Shown: positions 27,424-38,008, numbered from the stretch's first letter. The stretch is 64,000 nt of DNA from Bacteroidia bacterium (GCA_030427585.1 JAUIBW010000023.1:1-64000); one strand, 5' to 3'. Made by a program: numbers and translations. The notes: generated by a model from the sequence alone, not told the origin.

Positions 27424-28695
27424 TTATAACAATACTAAAGATTCCTTTAGTAATTGATCCTCCTGAGTAGTCATTATCTCTTGTATCATTTTATAGATTG
27501 TAGGTATACAATTTTTGGCCATTTTATTTTGACTATTAAAGAGCACACAGATTCCCAAATCTTCACTAGGATAAATTGCAATCTCGCTTCTATAGTTATT
27601 CACACTTCCTCCATGATGTACAATAGTACTGGGCTCTTTAGTATCAGCATCTACAAAAGAATGCACACGCCACCCCAGACCATAGGAAGATTTTGAATAC
27701 CCTGGCCACTTCTGATAATACTGTCTTCTTCCTCCTACTTCTATTTTTGGGGTAAATACAGTACGCATTGTATTAGGCATCATTACTTCTGGATTATTCC
27801 CGAGCAAAAATTTCATCCACTTCCCCATATCTGTTATACTGGCATTAATTCCTCCAGCAGCAATAGCATTGTTATAATATTTTTTATTAATACGAGTAGA
27901 CCGCCATCCGTGTCTAATACGTTGGTGTGGTAGTGCCACATTATCAGATTCTTTAAGAGCTTCATAACTTGCAGAAGCCGAAGTCATTTGTAAAGGTTCA
28001 AAAATCCTATTTTGAATAACTTCTCTTAAAGGTTTACCGGTAACTTGTTCTATTACCTTACCACTTAATGCAAAAACAGCATTTTGATAACTATATATAT
28101 TACCCGGCTGTTCTATAGGAAGTACTTTATTAAAATAACTTGCTATTGTTGTTATCGGTAGTCCATCTTCTACAAGATTAGTAAAACTATGATATGGTAA
28201 ACCTGTAGTATGTGACAATACATGAGACAAGGTTACCTTTTTTGTTTGCTCTTTACTGGCCATTTGAAATTCTGGAACATAATCTACGATTTTATCTTCC
28301 CAATTTATTAGGCCTTCTTCTACATGAATTCCTGTAAGAATACCAGCAAAACCTTTAGAAACCGAACCAATTCTAAAGATCGTTTCCTTATTAATCTTGT
28401 CTTTTAAAGCGATATTCCTTTTACCATAACCATCTACATAAATAATAGAATCACATTTTACAATGGCAACAGCCGCTCCTACAATTTTATTTTGATCTAT
28501 TGCCTTGTTAAAATACGCTTGGATAGCATCTGCCAATCGTTCTGTATTCGAATTCCGAAAATAAATTTCTGTTGGTTGTGATATTTGAATCGCTTGAGAT
28601 TCTTGAGGTAATTCTGGTTGTTCGGCTGAAACAAAAGAAAAAAGTAGCGCAACAAACAACATAGATGGGACAGCTATGACTAGTATTCTTTTCAT
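27424..28695 (-). CDS. Serine hydrolase, beta-lactamase class C / D-aminopeptidase-like
   Basis: 423 residues with an N-terminal signal sequence (about 1-24). Active-site SVSK has Ser111 and Lys114; YQN at 203-205 is the second motif; HHGGSVNNY near 350 is the KTG-equivalent HxG box. Family includes class C beta-lactamases, DD-peptidases and esterases, so substrate cannot be read from sequence. LGWRVHSF and SGVNNYR-like text fit the AmpC-like 'serine hydrolase' group. Acts in the periplasm. Confidence 0.88.
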   Translation of the reverse strand: MKRILVIAVPSMLFVALLFSFVSAEQPELPQESQAIQISQPTEIYFRNSNTERLADAIQAYFNKAIDQNKIVGAAVAIVKCDSIIYVDGYGKRNIALKDKINKETIFRIGSVSKGFAGILTGIHVEEGLINWEDKIVDYVPEFQMASKEQTKKVTLSHVLSHTTGLPYHSFTNLVEDGLPITTIASYFNKVLPIEQPGNIYSYQNAVFALSGKVIEQVTGKPLREVIQNRIFEPLQMTSASASYEALKESDNVALPHQRIRHGWRSTRINKKYYNNAIAAGGINASITDMGKWMKFLLGNNPEVMMPNTMRTVFTPKIEVGGRRQYYQKWPGYSKSSYGLGWRVHSFVDADTKEPSTIVHHGGSVNNYRSEIAIYPSEDLGICVLFNSQNKMAKNCIPTIYKMIQEIMTTQEDQLLKESLVLL

Positions 28696-29309
28696 AAGTA
28701 GGTTTACAATTCGAAAAAGTAGAATAAAATCAAAAAAAGCAATTACAATTTGTAGCGTAGGTATTAAAATCGAATTAAGCCAGATTAGTTTTTATTTTCA
28801 TTTTCTGAATCAGATTTGGGTATTATTTTAGGTTTATTATTAACTAACGAATGGATCTTCAATTAATTGTACTACCCTGGTTTGGGGTCAACGCTAATGC
28901 ACTTTGAATTGACTTAATTCTAAGAATATAAAAGCTAATTACATACAAGCTTAATATCAAAATCATTCTAATTTTTTGAATTTGAAAGAAAAATCCTTCA
29001 TAAAAACAAAAAACAATTTATTTGAATGTTATTATGACCAATTTACGATAAAAAGACAAAAAAACAAGATAAAATACACAAATCTACAGATAAAAATATT
29101 TTTGTAGCTATACAAATTCTGATTTAAATCACTGCTGTAAGAAAAATATCAGATTTTTAGTTTAGATAAAAAAGAAAAAATATGCACAGTTACTTGTGTT
29201 GAGAAAAGTTGAAGTATAGTTACGGTTATTTTATATTGAAGTATCAAGTAAAAAAAGTTATGTTTTTTTGGTAAATCAGGTTAAAGATGGTATTAATTGT
29301 ATTTATAAA
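28696..29309. other. Long AT-rich intergenic region
   Basis: About 610 bp with no ORF of convincing length and no recognisable RNA gene on either strand. No TTG-N19-TAnnTTTG promoter was found on the hydrolase side. It may be decayed sequence. Confidence 0.4.
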
Positions 29310-29349
29310 AAAGCCTCTATTTTGATTATATAATCAAAATAGAGGCTTT
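29310..29349. terminator. Near-perfect palindromic terminator
   Basis: Two 19-base arms (29310-29328 and 29331-29349, beginning AAAGCCTCTATTTTGATTA) flank TA. It lies 25 bases beyond the thioredoxin stop on the minus strand, so it ends that transcript. Confidence 0.85.
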
Positions 29350-29374
29350 CAAAATATAGTAATCTAGTATTATA

Positions 29375-29914
29375 CTAGTTCTCGAAAGTACCTACAAAAG
29401 ACCGTTCATATTTCTGCCATGCATCTGTACTGGTCAACTTTTTGTAATCATTATTATGGATCATCTTAAGATATATCTCTAACTGTTGAGGTGTTTTATA
29501 ACCCACTACAGGAGCAATAAGATTTCCTTTTTCATCAAAAAACACCATGCTAGGATATCCAGTTATTTTGAGTGCGTTTGCAAAAAAATGTTGACTGTTT
29601 CTTCCTTTCCTATTCGGGTTATAATTCGGATTGGTATAGGTAAAATCATTATATTTTATTTCTTCTGTTCCTTCTGCATTAAACTTTACTGCGTAGTAGT
29701 TCTTATTTACATAAGAAACTACATCCTTATTATGAAACGTTTTTTTATCCAGAAGTTTACAAGGCCCGCACCAATCTGTATATACATCCATAAAAATCTT
29801 TTTAGGGTCTTCTTTCTGAGCCTCTAAAGCATCATTCATAGACATCCATTTGATTTCTTGTGCTGGGGCGTAACAGCTTAACAGAAATCCAAAAATAAAA
29901 AGTAGGTTTTTCAT
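29375..29914 (-). CDS. Secreted thioredoxin-family protein
   Basis: 179 residues, signal peptide (about 1-19, ending APAQ), then a thioredoxin fold with WCGPC (Cys49 and Cys52) and a cis-proline region TGYPSMVFF. An insertion rich in Asn and Tyr (about 88-108) lies between the active site and the cis-Pro. Likely a periplasmic reductase or disulfide exchanger. It has no operon partner and its link to the peptide island at 12-16 kb is only functional speculation. Confidence 0.9.
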   Translation of the reverse strand: MKNLLFIFGFLLSCYAPAQEIKWMSMNDALEAQKEDPKKIFMDVYTDWCGPCKLLDKKTFHNKDVVSYVNKNYYAVKFNAEGTEEIKYNDFTYTNPNYNPNRKGRNSQHFFANALKITGYPSMVFFDEKGNLIAPVVGYKTPQQLEIYLKMIHNNDYKKLTSTDAWQKYERSFVGTFEN

Positions 29915-30011
29915 AAATTCATTTTTTTTAACTAGTCGGAAACAAAAACCATTCCTTATTAAAACTTATTTGCCTTTGGGAAACAAGTAAAGTTATATAT
30001 TTTATTACATA

Positions 30012-31562
30012 TTAATGTACTCCATGCATCATTTTCTTCATTTTTGAAGTAATCAAAATTAATATTACTCCAACAGTTACCGGAACTATAGTGAAGATCA
30101 AAAAGAAAGCAGACATTGAATATGTATTAACAATCACATCGATATAACTTCCTACAAAACCTGCTAATTTGTTACCAATAGCGATAGCCAGATACCATAG
30201 GCCAAACATTAATCCTATCTTTTTTGCTGGCACTAATTTTGAAACATAAGATAACCCTACCGGAGATAAACATAATTCTCCCATAGTGTGTAACAAATAA
30301 GCTACAACCAACCATACTAGGCTAACAGATGCCGTTTTTGCTCCCTGAGGAATCGATGCAGAACCCCATGCCAACATTCCGAAACCTATACCTAATAATA
30401 TCATTCCTAATCCAAATTTCACAGTGGCAGAAGGATTATACTTACTTTCCCACACTTTAGAAAATAAAGGTGCAAGAGTAATAATAAATAAAGAGTTCAA
30501 AATTAAAAACCAAGATGCCGGAATTTCGGTTGTATCCTGAGGAAGAATTACAGAAAGTTTCCATAATGCAATTGCCCATACACTTAAAAAACTTATCCCC
30601 AAAACAATATTAGATAATGAGATTTTTTTAAATGTTTGTGCAAATAATTTTAATAAAACCCAGGTAATAACTCCTAAAGGTATAATTGTTATTAATGTGT
30701 CTACTATTTTAAATATTAATGCAGATCCTCCACTTAATACACGTTGTGTAAAGTTATTTGCAAAAATAGTCATAGATCCACTAGCTTGTTCGAATGAAGC
30801 CCAAAAGAATATTACAAAAAATGCTAAAATACCTACAACAATATAACGATCTCTCTGAACATGAGCGGGTACTTTTTCTTCAATCTTATCTATTTTATTT
30901 TCAATAGCATCTGATAAATCTATTTTTTTGGATGGCTCTACTCCTACTCCTTCAAAAATACTTCTACCAAACCAAAATTGAAACATCCCAAGCATCATAA
31001 AAATACCTGCTAAACCAAACCCCCATGCCCAGCTCAAATTTTCACCCAAAAAACCACAAAGCAAAACACCTATAAATCCACCAGAGTTTACACCCATGTA
31101 GAAAATGGTAAACGCCCCATCTTTCCTTTCGGGAAACTTATCATACAGGCCACTAACCATTGATGTAATATTTGGCTTAAACAAACCATTACCAATGATC
31201 AAAAGCCCTACACCAATATATAGTGTAGTCTCTGTTTCTAATGCCATTGCGCCATGTCCCAGCGTCATTACCAAAGCACCTAATGCAACTGCTTTTTGAT
31301 ATCCCGTAAATTTATCGGCAATCCACCCTCCTATAACAGGAGTTACATAGACTAAAGAAGTATATGTTCCTAAAAGTGCTAATGCCCTTTCATTAGACCA
31401 TTCCCAACCTCCATCTGCAAAAGTAGAAGTTAAAAATAGCACAAAAATTGCGCGCATTCCGTAGTACGAAAATCGTTCCCACATTTCTGTGAAAAATAAT
31501 ACATACAATGCTGGTTTATGACCTAATAAACTAAAGGTTTTTGAATCGTCTTGAACCGTCAT
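30012..31562 (-). CDS. POT-family proton-dependent oligopeptide transporter (second copy)
   Basis: 516 residues, about 14 transmembrane helices. Contains FTEMWERFSYYGMRA in helix 1 and FTIFYMGVNSGGF, the POT/PTR2 signature region. Imports di- and tripeptides with protons across the inner membrane. It begins 9 bp after the other POT gene ends, and the two differ clearly in length and loops, suggesting different peptide preferences. Last gene of a peptidase-transporter operon. Confidence 0.94.
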   Translation of the reverse strand: MTVQDDSKTFSLLGHKPALYVLFFTEMWERFSYYGMRAIFVLFLTSTFADGGWEWSNERALALLGTYTSLVYVTPVIGGWIADKFTGYQKAVALGALVMTLGHGAMALETETTLYIGVGLLIIGNGLFKPNITSMVSGLYDKFPERKDGAFTIFYMGVNSGGFIGVLLCGFLGENLSWAWGFGLAGIFMMLGMFQFWFGRSIFEGVGVEPSKKIDLSDAIENKIDKIEEKVPAHVQRDRYIVVGILAFFVIFFWASFEQASGSMTIFANNFTQRVLSGGSALIFKIVDTLITIIPLGVITWVLLKLFAQTFKKISLSNIVLGISFLSVWAIALWKLSVILPQDTTEIPASWFLILNSLFIITLAPLFSKVWESKYNPSATVKFGLGMILLGIGFGMLAWGSASIPQGAKTASVSLVWLVVAYLLHTMGELCLSPVGLSYVSKLVPAKKIGLMFGLWYLAIAIGNKLAGFVGSYIDVIVNTYSMSAFFLIFTIVPVTVGVILILITSKMKKMMHGVH

Positions 31563-31571
31563 GATATTATT

Positions 31572-32963
31572 TTATGAGTTATCTGCTAATTCAAAACCTT
31601 CAGCTTCTTCATGTACAGTTCCTTCTTTATCTTCAACACCATGTGTTAGAATTTCTAATTTTTTTCTAAAAACCATAACAAGTAAACCAAATACAACACT
31701 AAAAACAGCGATCCCGGTAAATATGGTAAACTCTCCAAGGTTTTCTGCAGATTCTCCTAATAAACCAGCTAGCTTATTTCCGAAACCAGTCATTGCAAAA
31801 TATACCCCCATCATTAATGCTCCATATTTAACCGGAGCTAACTTTGTAATAAATGACAATGCCACAGGCGATATACATAGCTCACCAATAGTATGAAACA
31901 AATATGCCAATACTAACCAATACATTGCAGAAGATCCATTAGAGTTAAACTCCATAGACGCAGCTGTCATAAAAAAGAAACCTATACCCATCACTATAAG
32001 TCCGACAATCATCTTAAATAAAGAACTTGAAGCTTTTCCTTTCAGTTTTCTATTGGCCCAATACAAAGCAACTGTTGTTCCAAGGAAAATAATAAACATC
32101 GAATTTAACGACTGAAACCATGAAGCAGGAACTTCCCATCCCATTAACATTCTATTTGTTTTCTCTTTAGCATAAAGGTTCATCAGCCCTCCTGCTTGTT
32201 CAAAAGCACCCCAAAAAACTATAACCAATAAAAATGAAATTAGAAGCACTACTATTCTATCTTTTTCAATTTTAGTTAATGGTCTTTTCATAGCCTCTTT
32301 ATCTTCTGCTTTTTCTGAAGTACCTAAAAAATTACCTACATTTACCAAATACTTTTGCCCCCAAAGAAATTGTAATAATCCTAGAGTCATTCCTATTCCT
32401 GCAAGACCAAAACCGTAGTGCCACCCATGTACTTCTCCTACATATCCTACTATAATACCAGCAAGAAATGCTCCTACATTAATCCCAATATAAAAAATAG
32501 TAAATCCTTTATCTCTTCGTATATCTCCTTGTTTATACAAACCTCCGACCATAGTCGAAATATTAGGTTTTAGCATTCCTACCCCTGCTATAATTAATCC
32601 AAGACCAGAATACCATGCCCACATTTCTTCAACAGCTAAAATACTATGCCCCGCAACCAGTAAAATTCCTCCGACTAAGACTGATTTTTTTTGTCCCAAA
32701 AATTTGTCTGCAATCCATCCACCAGGAATTGAAGCTACATAAACCAACATTGTATACCATCCATACAGTGCCAAAGCTTCTCCAGATGACCATCCAAGAC
32801 CCGGGTTTTCATCTACTGTTTTAGTTGTTAGATATAACACAAAAAGTGCTCTCATACCATAGTATGAAAACCGTTCCCACATTTCTGTAAAAAATAAAAT
32901 GTATAATCCCACCGGATGCCCAAAAAGCTCTTTCTGATGAGCTGCTTTAACTGTATTTGCCAT
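31572..32963 (-). CDS. POT-family proton-dependent oligopeptide transporter (first copy)
   Basis: 463 residues, about 12 helices; starts LFGHPVGLYILFFTEMWERFSYYGMRALF and has the same FTIFYIGINVGAF signature. The C-terminus is a charged tail ending EGFELADNS. Shorter than its neighbour by about 50 residues, mostly in the central loop. Lies 17 bp downstream of the peptidase gene. Confidence 0.94.
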   Translation of the reverse strand: MANTVKAAHQKELFGHPVGLYILFFTEMWERFSYYGMRALFVLYLTTKTVDENPGLGWSSGEALALYGWYTMLVYVASIPGGWIADKFLGQKKSVLVGGILLVAGHSILAVEEMWAWYSGLGLIIAGVGMLKPNISTMVGGLYKQGDIRRDKGFTIFYIGINVGAFLAGIIVGYVGEVHGWHYGFGLAGIGMTLGLLQFLWGQKYLVNVGNFLGTSEKAEDKEAMKRPLTKIEKDRIVVLLISFLLVIVFWGAFEQAGGLMNLYAKEKTNRMLMGWEVPASWFQSLNSMFIIFLGTTVALYWANRKLKGKASSSLFKMIVGLIVMGIGFFFMTAASMEFNSNGSSAMYWLVLAYLFHTIGELCISPVALSFITKLAPVKYGALMMGVYFAMTGFGNKLAGLLGESAENLGEFTIFTGIAVFSVVFGLLVMVFRKKLEILTHGVEDKEGTVHEEAEGFELADNS

Positions 32964-32980
32964 TACGTCTGTTTAATTAA

Positions 32981-35152
32981 TTATAAGTTGTTTTTAATGA
33001 AGTTAGTCATCTTATTATATAAATGCAATCTAGTATTACCACCATAAATACCGTGGTTTTTATCGGGATAAATTGCCCAATCAAAATCTTTATTTGCCTG
33101 TATCAATGCTTCAACCAATTGCATTGTATTTTGAACATGCACATTATCATCTGCACTACCATGTACTAATAAGAATTTTCCTTTTAATCCATTCACAAAG
33201 TTAATAGGCGAATTATCATCATATCCTTTCGCATTCTCCTGAGGAGTCATCAAATATCGTTCTGTATAAATGGTATCATAAAATCTCCAACTTGTAACCG
33301 GCGCTACGGCAATTGCCATTTTAAAGGTATCCGGAGCTTTAAATAAGCAATTACTAGACATAAAACCTCCGTAACTCCATCCCCAAATTCCAATTCGGGA
33401 TGCATCAATATACTCTAATCCTCCAAAATATTTGGCTGCAGCAATCTGATCCTGAACCTCCAGATTTCCTAAATCATTTTGAGTAGCTTTTTTAAACTTG
33501 GCTCCTTTTAGACCAGTTCCTTTACCATCAACACAAACCACGATATATCCTTGTTGTGCCAGCATCATATACCAATAATCATTTGCTCCATACCAAGAGT
33601 TTTTTACTGATTGAGACCCTGGTCCGGAGTATTGATACATAAACAATGGATATTTCTTTTTTGGATCAAAATCTTTGGGTTTAATCATCCAGGTATTTAG
33701 TTGCTCTCCATTAATTTCTATTGTAGAAAATTCCTTTGGTCTTACATCATATTTTGCCAGTTTTTCCAGCAATCCTTTGTTGTTTTTGATTTCACGAACA
33801 ACTTTCCCTGTCTTGCCATCATTTAAAGTATATTCGTAAGGAATAGTTACACTAGAAAAGTAATTAATATATAAACTGAAATCTGCGCTGAAATCTGCAT
33901 CATTAGTTCCTTCTTTTTGGCTTAATCGTTTTTTGTCTTTTCCATCTAGGGTCACACTATAAATATCTCTATTAATACTTCCGTTCTCTACACTTTGATA
34001 ATATATGGTTTTATTTTTTTTGTTATAACCATAATAACTGGTTACTTCCCAGGGGCCTTTGGTTACCTGATTGATTAGCTCTCCAGTTGTTGCATGATGA
34101 TATATATGATTATATCCATCTTTTTCGCTGGTCCATATAAAGCTATTATCATCTAAGAATGTAAGATTGTCTGTAATATCTATATAAGCATCATCTTTTT
34201 CATTAAGTACAACTTTTGCCGCCTTGGTCTTGGCGTCTACAAAAATTAAATCCAGATTATTTTGATGTCTGTTCATTACCTGTACACTCAAAATATCTGG
34301 ATTTGCAGTCCATTTTATTCTAGGGATATAAAAATCTTTATAATCGCCTAATTTAATCTGATCCAAAGTCATTGCATTAATATCCGCAACAAACAAGGAG
34401 ACTTTAGCATTCTTCTCTCCTGCTTTAGGATATTTAAAGACTTCTTGTTTTTGATATAAATCTTTACCATAAACATCCATAGAAAATTCTGGGACCTCTC
34501 TTTCGTCAAATCGTAAAAATGCAATTTTATTGCTATCAGCACTCCAATCAAAAGCCCTAACAAAAGAGAACTCTTCTTCATATACCCAATCTGTTATCCC
34601 ATTGATAATTTCATTTTTCTTACCATCATCGGTTAATTGCACCTCCTTACCGGTTACAAAATTTAGCATATAAATATTATTATCCAGAACGTATGCTATC
34701 TTATTTCCATCTGGTGATAACAAAGGGGATTGTATTTTTTTATCACTAACTTTAAAAATACCTTTAGAAGGAACGTCATAAATATGATAAATCCCTTTTG
34801 AAGAACGACGATATATCTGTTCTAGCTCACTCGAAAGTAAAACTCTATTTTCATCTTTACTAAAAGAATATCCTTGAAACGTAGATAAATCATCAATAGA
34901 AGCAGTACTTATTAAGGTTCTTACTTTCTCACCTGTTTCGTATGAATAGACTTCAATATTAATTGCTCCTGAAGCTGCATCCTTCTCTATAACCGAATAT
35001 TCAGTCCCATTTTTCATAGAATGTAAAGATTGCAACCCTTGAGTTCTAAAAGTTCCCCCCCATATTTCCTGTAGAGTAAAAGCTTTGTCTTGTGCAGATG
35101 TTACAAGACTTATAAAAATCGTAATTGTAAAAAACAATTTTGTAATTTTCAT
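32981..35152 (-). CDS. Prolyl oligopeptidase S9B family, dipeptidyl peptidase IV-like
   Basis: 723 residues from the ATG at 35150-35152, which begins a signal peptide (MKITKLFFTITIFISLVTSA); the longer frame from 35242 would put a hydrophobic stretch in front. An N-terminal beta-propeller (DPPIV_N, about 60-470) precedes an alpha/beta hydrolase domain with nucleophile GWSYGG, Asp in GSADDNVH and His in KNHGIYGG. Removes X-Pro dipeptides outside the inner membrane. The two POT transporters downstream would import the products: a compact peptide-scavenging operon. Confidence 0.93.
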   Translation of the reverse strand: MKITKLFFTITIFISLVTSAQDKAFTLQEIWGGTFRTQGLQSLHSMKNGTEYSVIEKDAASGAINIEVYSYETGEKVRTLISTASIDDLSTFQGYSFSKDENRVLLSSELEQIYRRSSKGIYHIYDVPSKGIFKVSDKKIQSPLLSPDGNKIAYVLDNNIYMLNFVTGKEVQLTDDGKKNEIINGITDWVYEEEFSFVRAFDWSADSNKIAFLRFDEREVPEFSMDVYGKDLYQKQEVFKYPKAGEKNAKVSLFVADINAMTLDQIKLGDYKDFYIPRIKWTANPDILSVQVMNRHQNNLDLIFVDAKTKAAKVVLNEKDDAYIDITDNLTFLDDNSFIWTSEKDGYNHIYHHATTGELINQVTKGPWEVTSYYGYNKKNKTIYYQSVENGSINRDIYSVTLDGKDKKRLSQKEGTNDADFSADFSLYINYFSSVTIPYEYTLNDGKTGKVVREIKNNKGLLEKLAKYDVRPKEFSTIEINGEQLNTWMIKPKDFDPKKKYPLFMYQYSGPGSQSVKNSWYGANDYWYMMLAQQGYIVVCVDGKGTGLKGAKFKKATQNDLGNLEVQDQIAAAKYFGGLEYIDASRIGIWGWSYGGFMSSNCLFKAPDTFKMAIAVAPVTSWRFYDTIYTERYLMTPQENAKGYDDNSPINFVNGLKGKFLLVHGSADDNVHVQNTMQLVEALIQANKDFDWAIYPDKNHGIYGGNTRLHLYNKMTNFIKNNL

Positions 35153-35531
35153 TATGATATAATTTTTAAAAATTGCTGACGCCAAGAATACTAAAAAATC
35201 CGTGAAAAATACAACAATTGCTGTTAAATACAATAAAATCATAAAATCATAGGTGTTTTTTTTAGCATATTATCAATAACACCCAGAGTTTTACCAGCTT
35301 ATTTTACTATTCACAAACCATATATTTGTACTTTTATTAATCAACTCAAACTCATAAAACAATCATTTACACTTGTTTATTACATAAAATAGTACTTTAA
35401 AATTTTCTATTTTTCAATTCATATCTAAATCATCATATCAAGAATCATGCTTTTGTACATCAAAATTCATTTGGCTATGCGTATGACAAAACAGAATAGT
35501 ATATTTGAAGCCACTAATAACAACAAACATA
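35153..35531. other. Divergent intergenic region, peptidase operon and HMG-CoA reductase
   Basis: 379 bp, AT-rich. Two TATATTTG boxes occur on the plus strand (35321-35328 and 35500-35507). The second is 24 bases before the reductase ATG at 35532; the nearest TTG (35471) is 26 bases upstream of it, longer than usual. No gene is seen. Confidence 0.45.
35500..35507 (+). promoter_or_regulatory. Possible -7 box of the HMG-CoA reductase gene
   Basis: TATATTTG overlaps the alternative TTG start at 35505, which supports translation from the ATG at 35532 instead. Confidence 0.4.
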
Positions 35532-36848
35532 ATGGCACCTGTAGTTTCTGGGTTTTCTAAACTCTCTAAAGCTGACAAAATCAAATGGTTGGCAAAGCAC
35601 CATTTTAATGATGATCAAAATGCAGTAGATACTTTAGTTACCTATTGGAATTCTGATGACGGGCTTCAACAGCTTCATGATGAATTTACCGAAAATACTA
35701 TCTCTAATTATTACCTGCCTTTTTCGGTAGCACCAAATTTTCTTATTAACGATAAGCGTTACACCCTGCCTATGGCTATCGAAGAAAGTTCTGTGGTTGC
35801 AGCAGCAAGTAAAGCAGCCAAATTTTGGCAAACACGAGGTGGTTTTAAAGCCGAAGTACTATCAACTATAAAAGTTGGGCAGGTGCATTTTACCTATACT
35901 GGGAAACCTGAAAAACTACAACAATTTTTCTCTATAATTAAACCTAAATTATTAGCATCTGTGTCCCATATGACCAAAAATATGGAAAAACGAGGTGGTG
36001 GGGTAATTGACATAGAGCTTAGAAACAAAACCACAGAAATTGATAACTACTACCAACTGCACTGCACTTTTGAAACTGTAGATGCCATGGGAGCTAATTT
36101 TATTAACTCCTGCCTGGAGCAGTTCGCAAAAGCAATGATGACAGAGGCAAAAGAATACCATAGTTTTTCTGCTACAGAAAAAAACATTGAGATTGTTATG
36201 AGTATTCTCTCTAATTATGTCCCACAATGTTTGGTAAAAGCTTCTGTATCTTGTAATATCAAGGATTTACCCAACACCCCATCACTTTCTTCTCTGCAAT
36301 ATGCCAACAAATTTGTGAGAGCAGTACGCATTGCCGAGGTTGAACCCTACCGTGCAGTAACACATAACAAAGGGATTATGAATGGTATCGATGCAGTAGT
36401 ATTAGCAACAGGGAATGATTTTAGAGCAATAGAAGCAGGAGCACACGCTTATGCATCGAGAAATGGTAAATATACAAGCCTTACTCATGCCGAAATACAA
36501 AATGAAATTTTAACTTTCTCTATTAAATTACCTCTTGCACTAGGCACTGTTGGCGGTTTAACTTCTCTTCACCCTTTAGTAAAACTCGCATTACAGCTTC
36601 TCGAAAAACCTAATGCCAAAAAATTGATGGAAATAACAGCTGTCGCAGGACTCGCTCAAAATTTTGCAGCCATAAATTCACTAATCACCACAGGAATACA
36701 ACAAGGGCATATGAAAATGCATTTGATGAATATCCTAAATCAATGTAAAGCTACAGAAAACGAAAAAAAACAACTTATAAAATATTTTGAAACAAATGCG
36801 GTTACCCATAGTGAAGTAGTAACACAGATTGAAAAATTAAGGGCTTAA
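35532..36848 (+). CDS. Hydroxymethylglutaryl-CoA reductase, class II type
   Basis: 438 residues from the ATG at 35532. Substrate-binding EESSVVAAASKAAKFW with the following TRGGF, the NAD(P)-binding region DAMGANFINSC, catalytic NKGIMNGIDAVVLATGNDFRA (cut here to its core) and the late QQGHMKMHL with the active-site His are typical of class II enzymes. Converts HMG-CoA to mevalonate, or the reverse. Next to the GHMP kinase, it points to the mevalonate route for isoprenoids, which would also feed the polyprenyl synthase at 48.2 kb. Confidence 0.93.
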   Translation: MAPVVSGFSKLSKADKIKWLAKHHFNDDQNAVDTLVTYWNSDDGLQQLHDEFTENTISNYYLPFSVAPNFLINDKRYTLPMAIEESSVVAAASKAAKFWQTRGGFKAEVLSTIKVGQVHFTYTGKPEKLQQFFSIIKPKLLASVSHMTKNMEKRGGGVIDIELRNKTTEIDNYYQLHCTFETVDAMGANFINSCLEQFAKAMMTEAKEYHSFSATEKNIEIVMSILSNYVPQCLVKASVSCNIKDLPNTPSLSSLQYANKFVRAVRIAEVEPYRAVTHNKGIMNGIDAVVLATGNDFRAIEAGAHAYASRNGKYTSLTHAEIQNEILTFSIKLPLALGTVGGLTSLHPLVKLALQLLEKPNAKKLMEITAVAGLAQNFAAINSLITTGIQQGHMKMHLMNILNQCKATENEKKQLIKYFETNAVTHSEVVTQIEKLRA

Positions 36849-36849
36849 A

Positions 36850-37773
36850 ATGAAAAAATCCTTTTATAGTCATGGTAAATTATTGCTTACAGCAGAATAT
36901 TTGGTATTAGACGGAGCATACGCTCTAGCTTTGCCTACCAAAAAAGGGCAATGGTTGCTAATTGAAGAAAGTGATTCTTATCAAATTATATGGAAAAGCT
37001 TTGATGAAGAGGGACATTGTTGGTTTGAGACTAATCTAACTCTAGAGGGTAATACTTTTAAACAAACCCAAGATACTGGTAACGAAAATAATATTGCTAC
37101 TACTCTTATTGATATTCTTAATGTCGCAAAAGAATTAAATCCTAATTTTCTTTCTTCCGGGAAAGGATATCACATAGAAAGCAGATTAGAGTTTCATAAG
37201 GAATGGGGCCTTGGATCTTCGTCTACTTTAATTAATAATATTGCACAATGGGCAAAAGTAAATGCATTTACTTTACTCGAAAAAAGCTTTGGGGGTAGTG
37301 GGTATGATGTCGCATGTGCAAAGCATGATTATCCTATTTTATATAAACGCAATGAAGGTTACCCCACAATAAAAACTGCTAATTTCGTCCCTCCTTTTAA
37401 AGAAAACATTTTTTTTATTTATTTAAACCAAAAGCAAGATAGTAAAGCTTCTATTAGACATTATCAATCTTTACCGCTAAAGGATTTTGATAATGCAGAA
37501 ACTGCGGTAAATGAAATTACTTCTAAAATATTAGATTGCTCTACTCTTTCCGAATTTAATACACTACTAGATGTACACGAGGAAATTATTTCTAAAATTA
37601 TTAAAACTCCTACAGTAAAGTCTACCTTATTTTCTGATTATCCGGGTAGTATTAAAAGTCTTGGTGGCTGGGGAGGAGATTTTGTTTTGGTTACCGGGCA
37701 TGCTTCAGAAATGGAGTATTTTAAGAAAAAAGGATACCATACTATACTTCCTTATACTGAAATGATTTTATAA
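36850..37773 (+). CDS. GYDIA-family GHMP kinase
   Basis: 307 residues, starting 1 base after the reductase stop. ATP-binding GLGSSSTLINNIAQW near 118, then GGSGYDVACAKHDYP, which names the GYDIA family (GYDVA here), and the C-terminal GGWGGDFVLVTG. GHMP kinases phosphorylate small metabolites; this flavobacterial family sits with mevalonate-pathway genes and is thought to act as a mevalonate-pathway kinase. The exact substrate is not proven by sequence. Confidence 0.9.
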   Translation: MKKSFYSHGKLLLTAEYLVLDGAYALALPTKKGQWLLIEESDSYQIIWKSFDEEGHCWFETNLTLEGNTFKQTQDTGNENNIATTLIDILNVAKELNPNFLSSGKGYHIESRLEFHKEWGLGSSSTLINNIAQWAKVNAFTLLEKSFGGSGYDVACAKHDYPILYKRNEGYPTIKTANFVPPFKENIFFIYLNQKQDSKASIRHYQSLPLKDFDNAETAVNEITSKILDCSTLSEFNTLLDVHEEIISKIIKTPTVKSTLFSDYPGSIKSLGGWGGDFVLVTGHASEMEYFKKKGYHTILPYTEMIL

Positions 37774-37978
37774 TTTTAATTTAAATATAGAATCAAAGAG
37801 TGCCCCAAAATACATCAATATCTTTTTCTTGATGAGATTATTTTATTAAGTTAATTACCTCCTAGCACTCGATTTTAATTATCATCCAGCAGATGTAGCT
37901 ATCTACATAAGACCCTAATTAACCTTCTTTTTTAATAAGTTACCAACTTATAGGTATCAAAAAAATGTATTAAAAAAA

Positions 37979-38008
37979 TTGTTTTAATTCAATTATTCAA
38001 TATATTTG
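37979..38008 (+). promoter_or_regulatory. Sigma-A promoter of the sulfur operon
   Basis: TTG at 37979-37981, a 19-base spacer and TATATTTG at 38001-38008: a full match to the Bacteroidota consensus. The ArsR-rhodanese ATG is 20 bases downstream. Confidence 0.8.

Noticed and set aside
28696..29374. Hidden gene or tRNA in the long gap
   Set aside because: Frames are short and AT-rich on both strands; only the terminator near 29.3 kb stands out.
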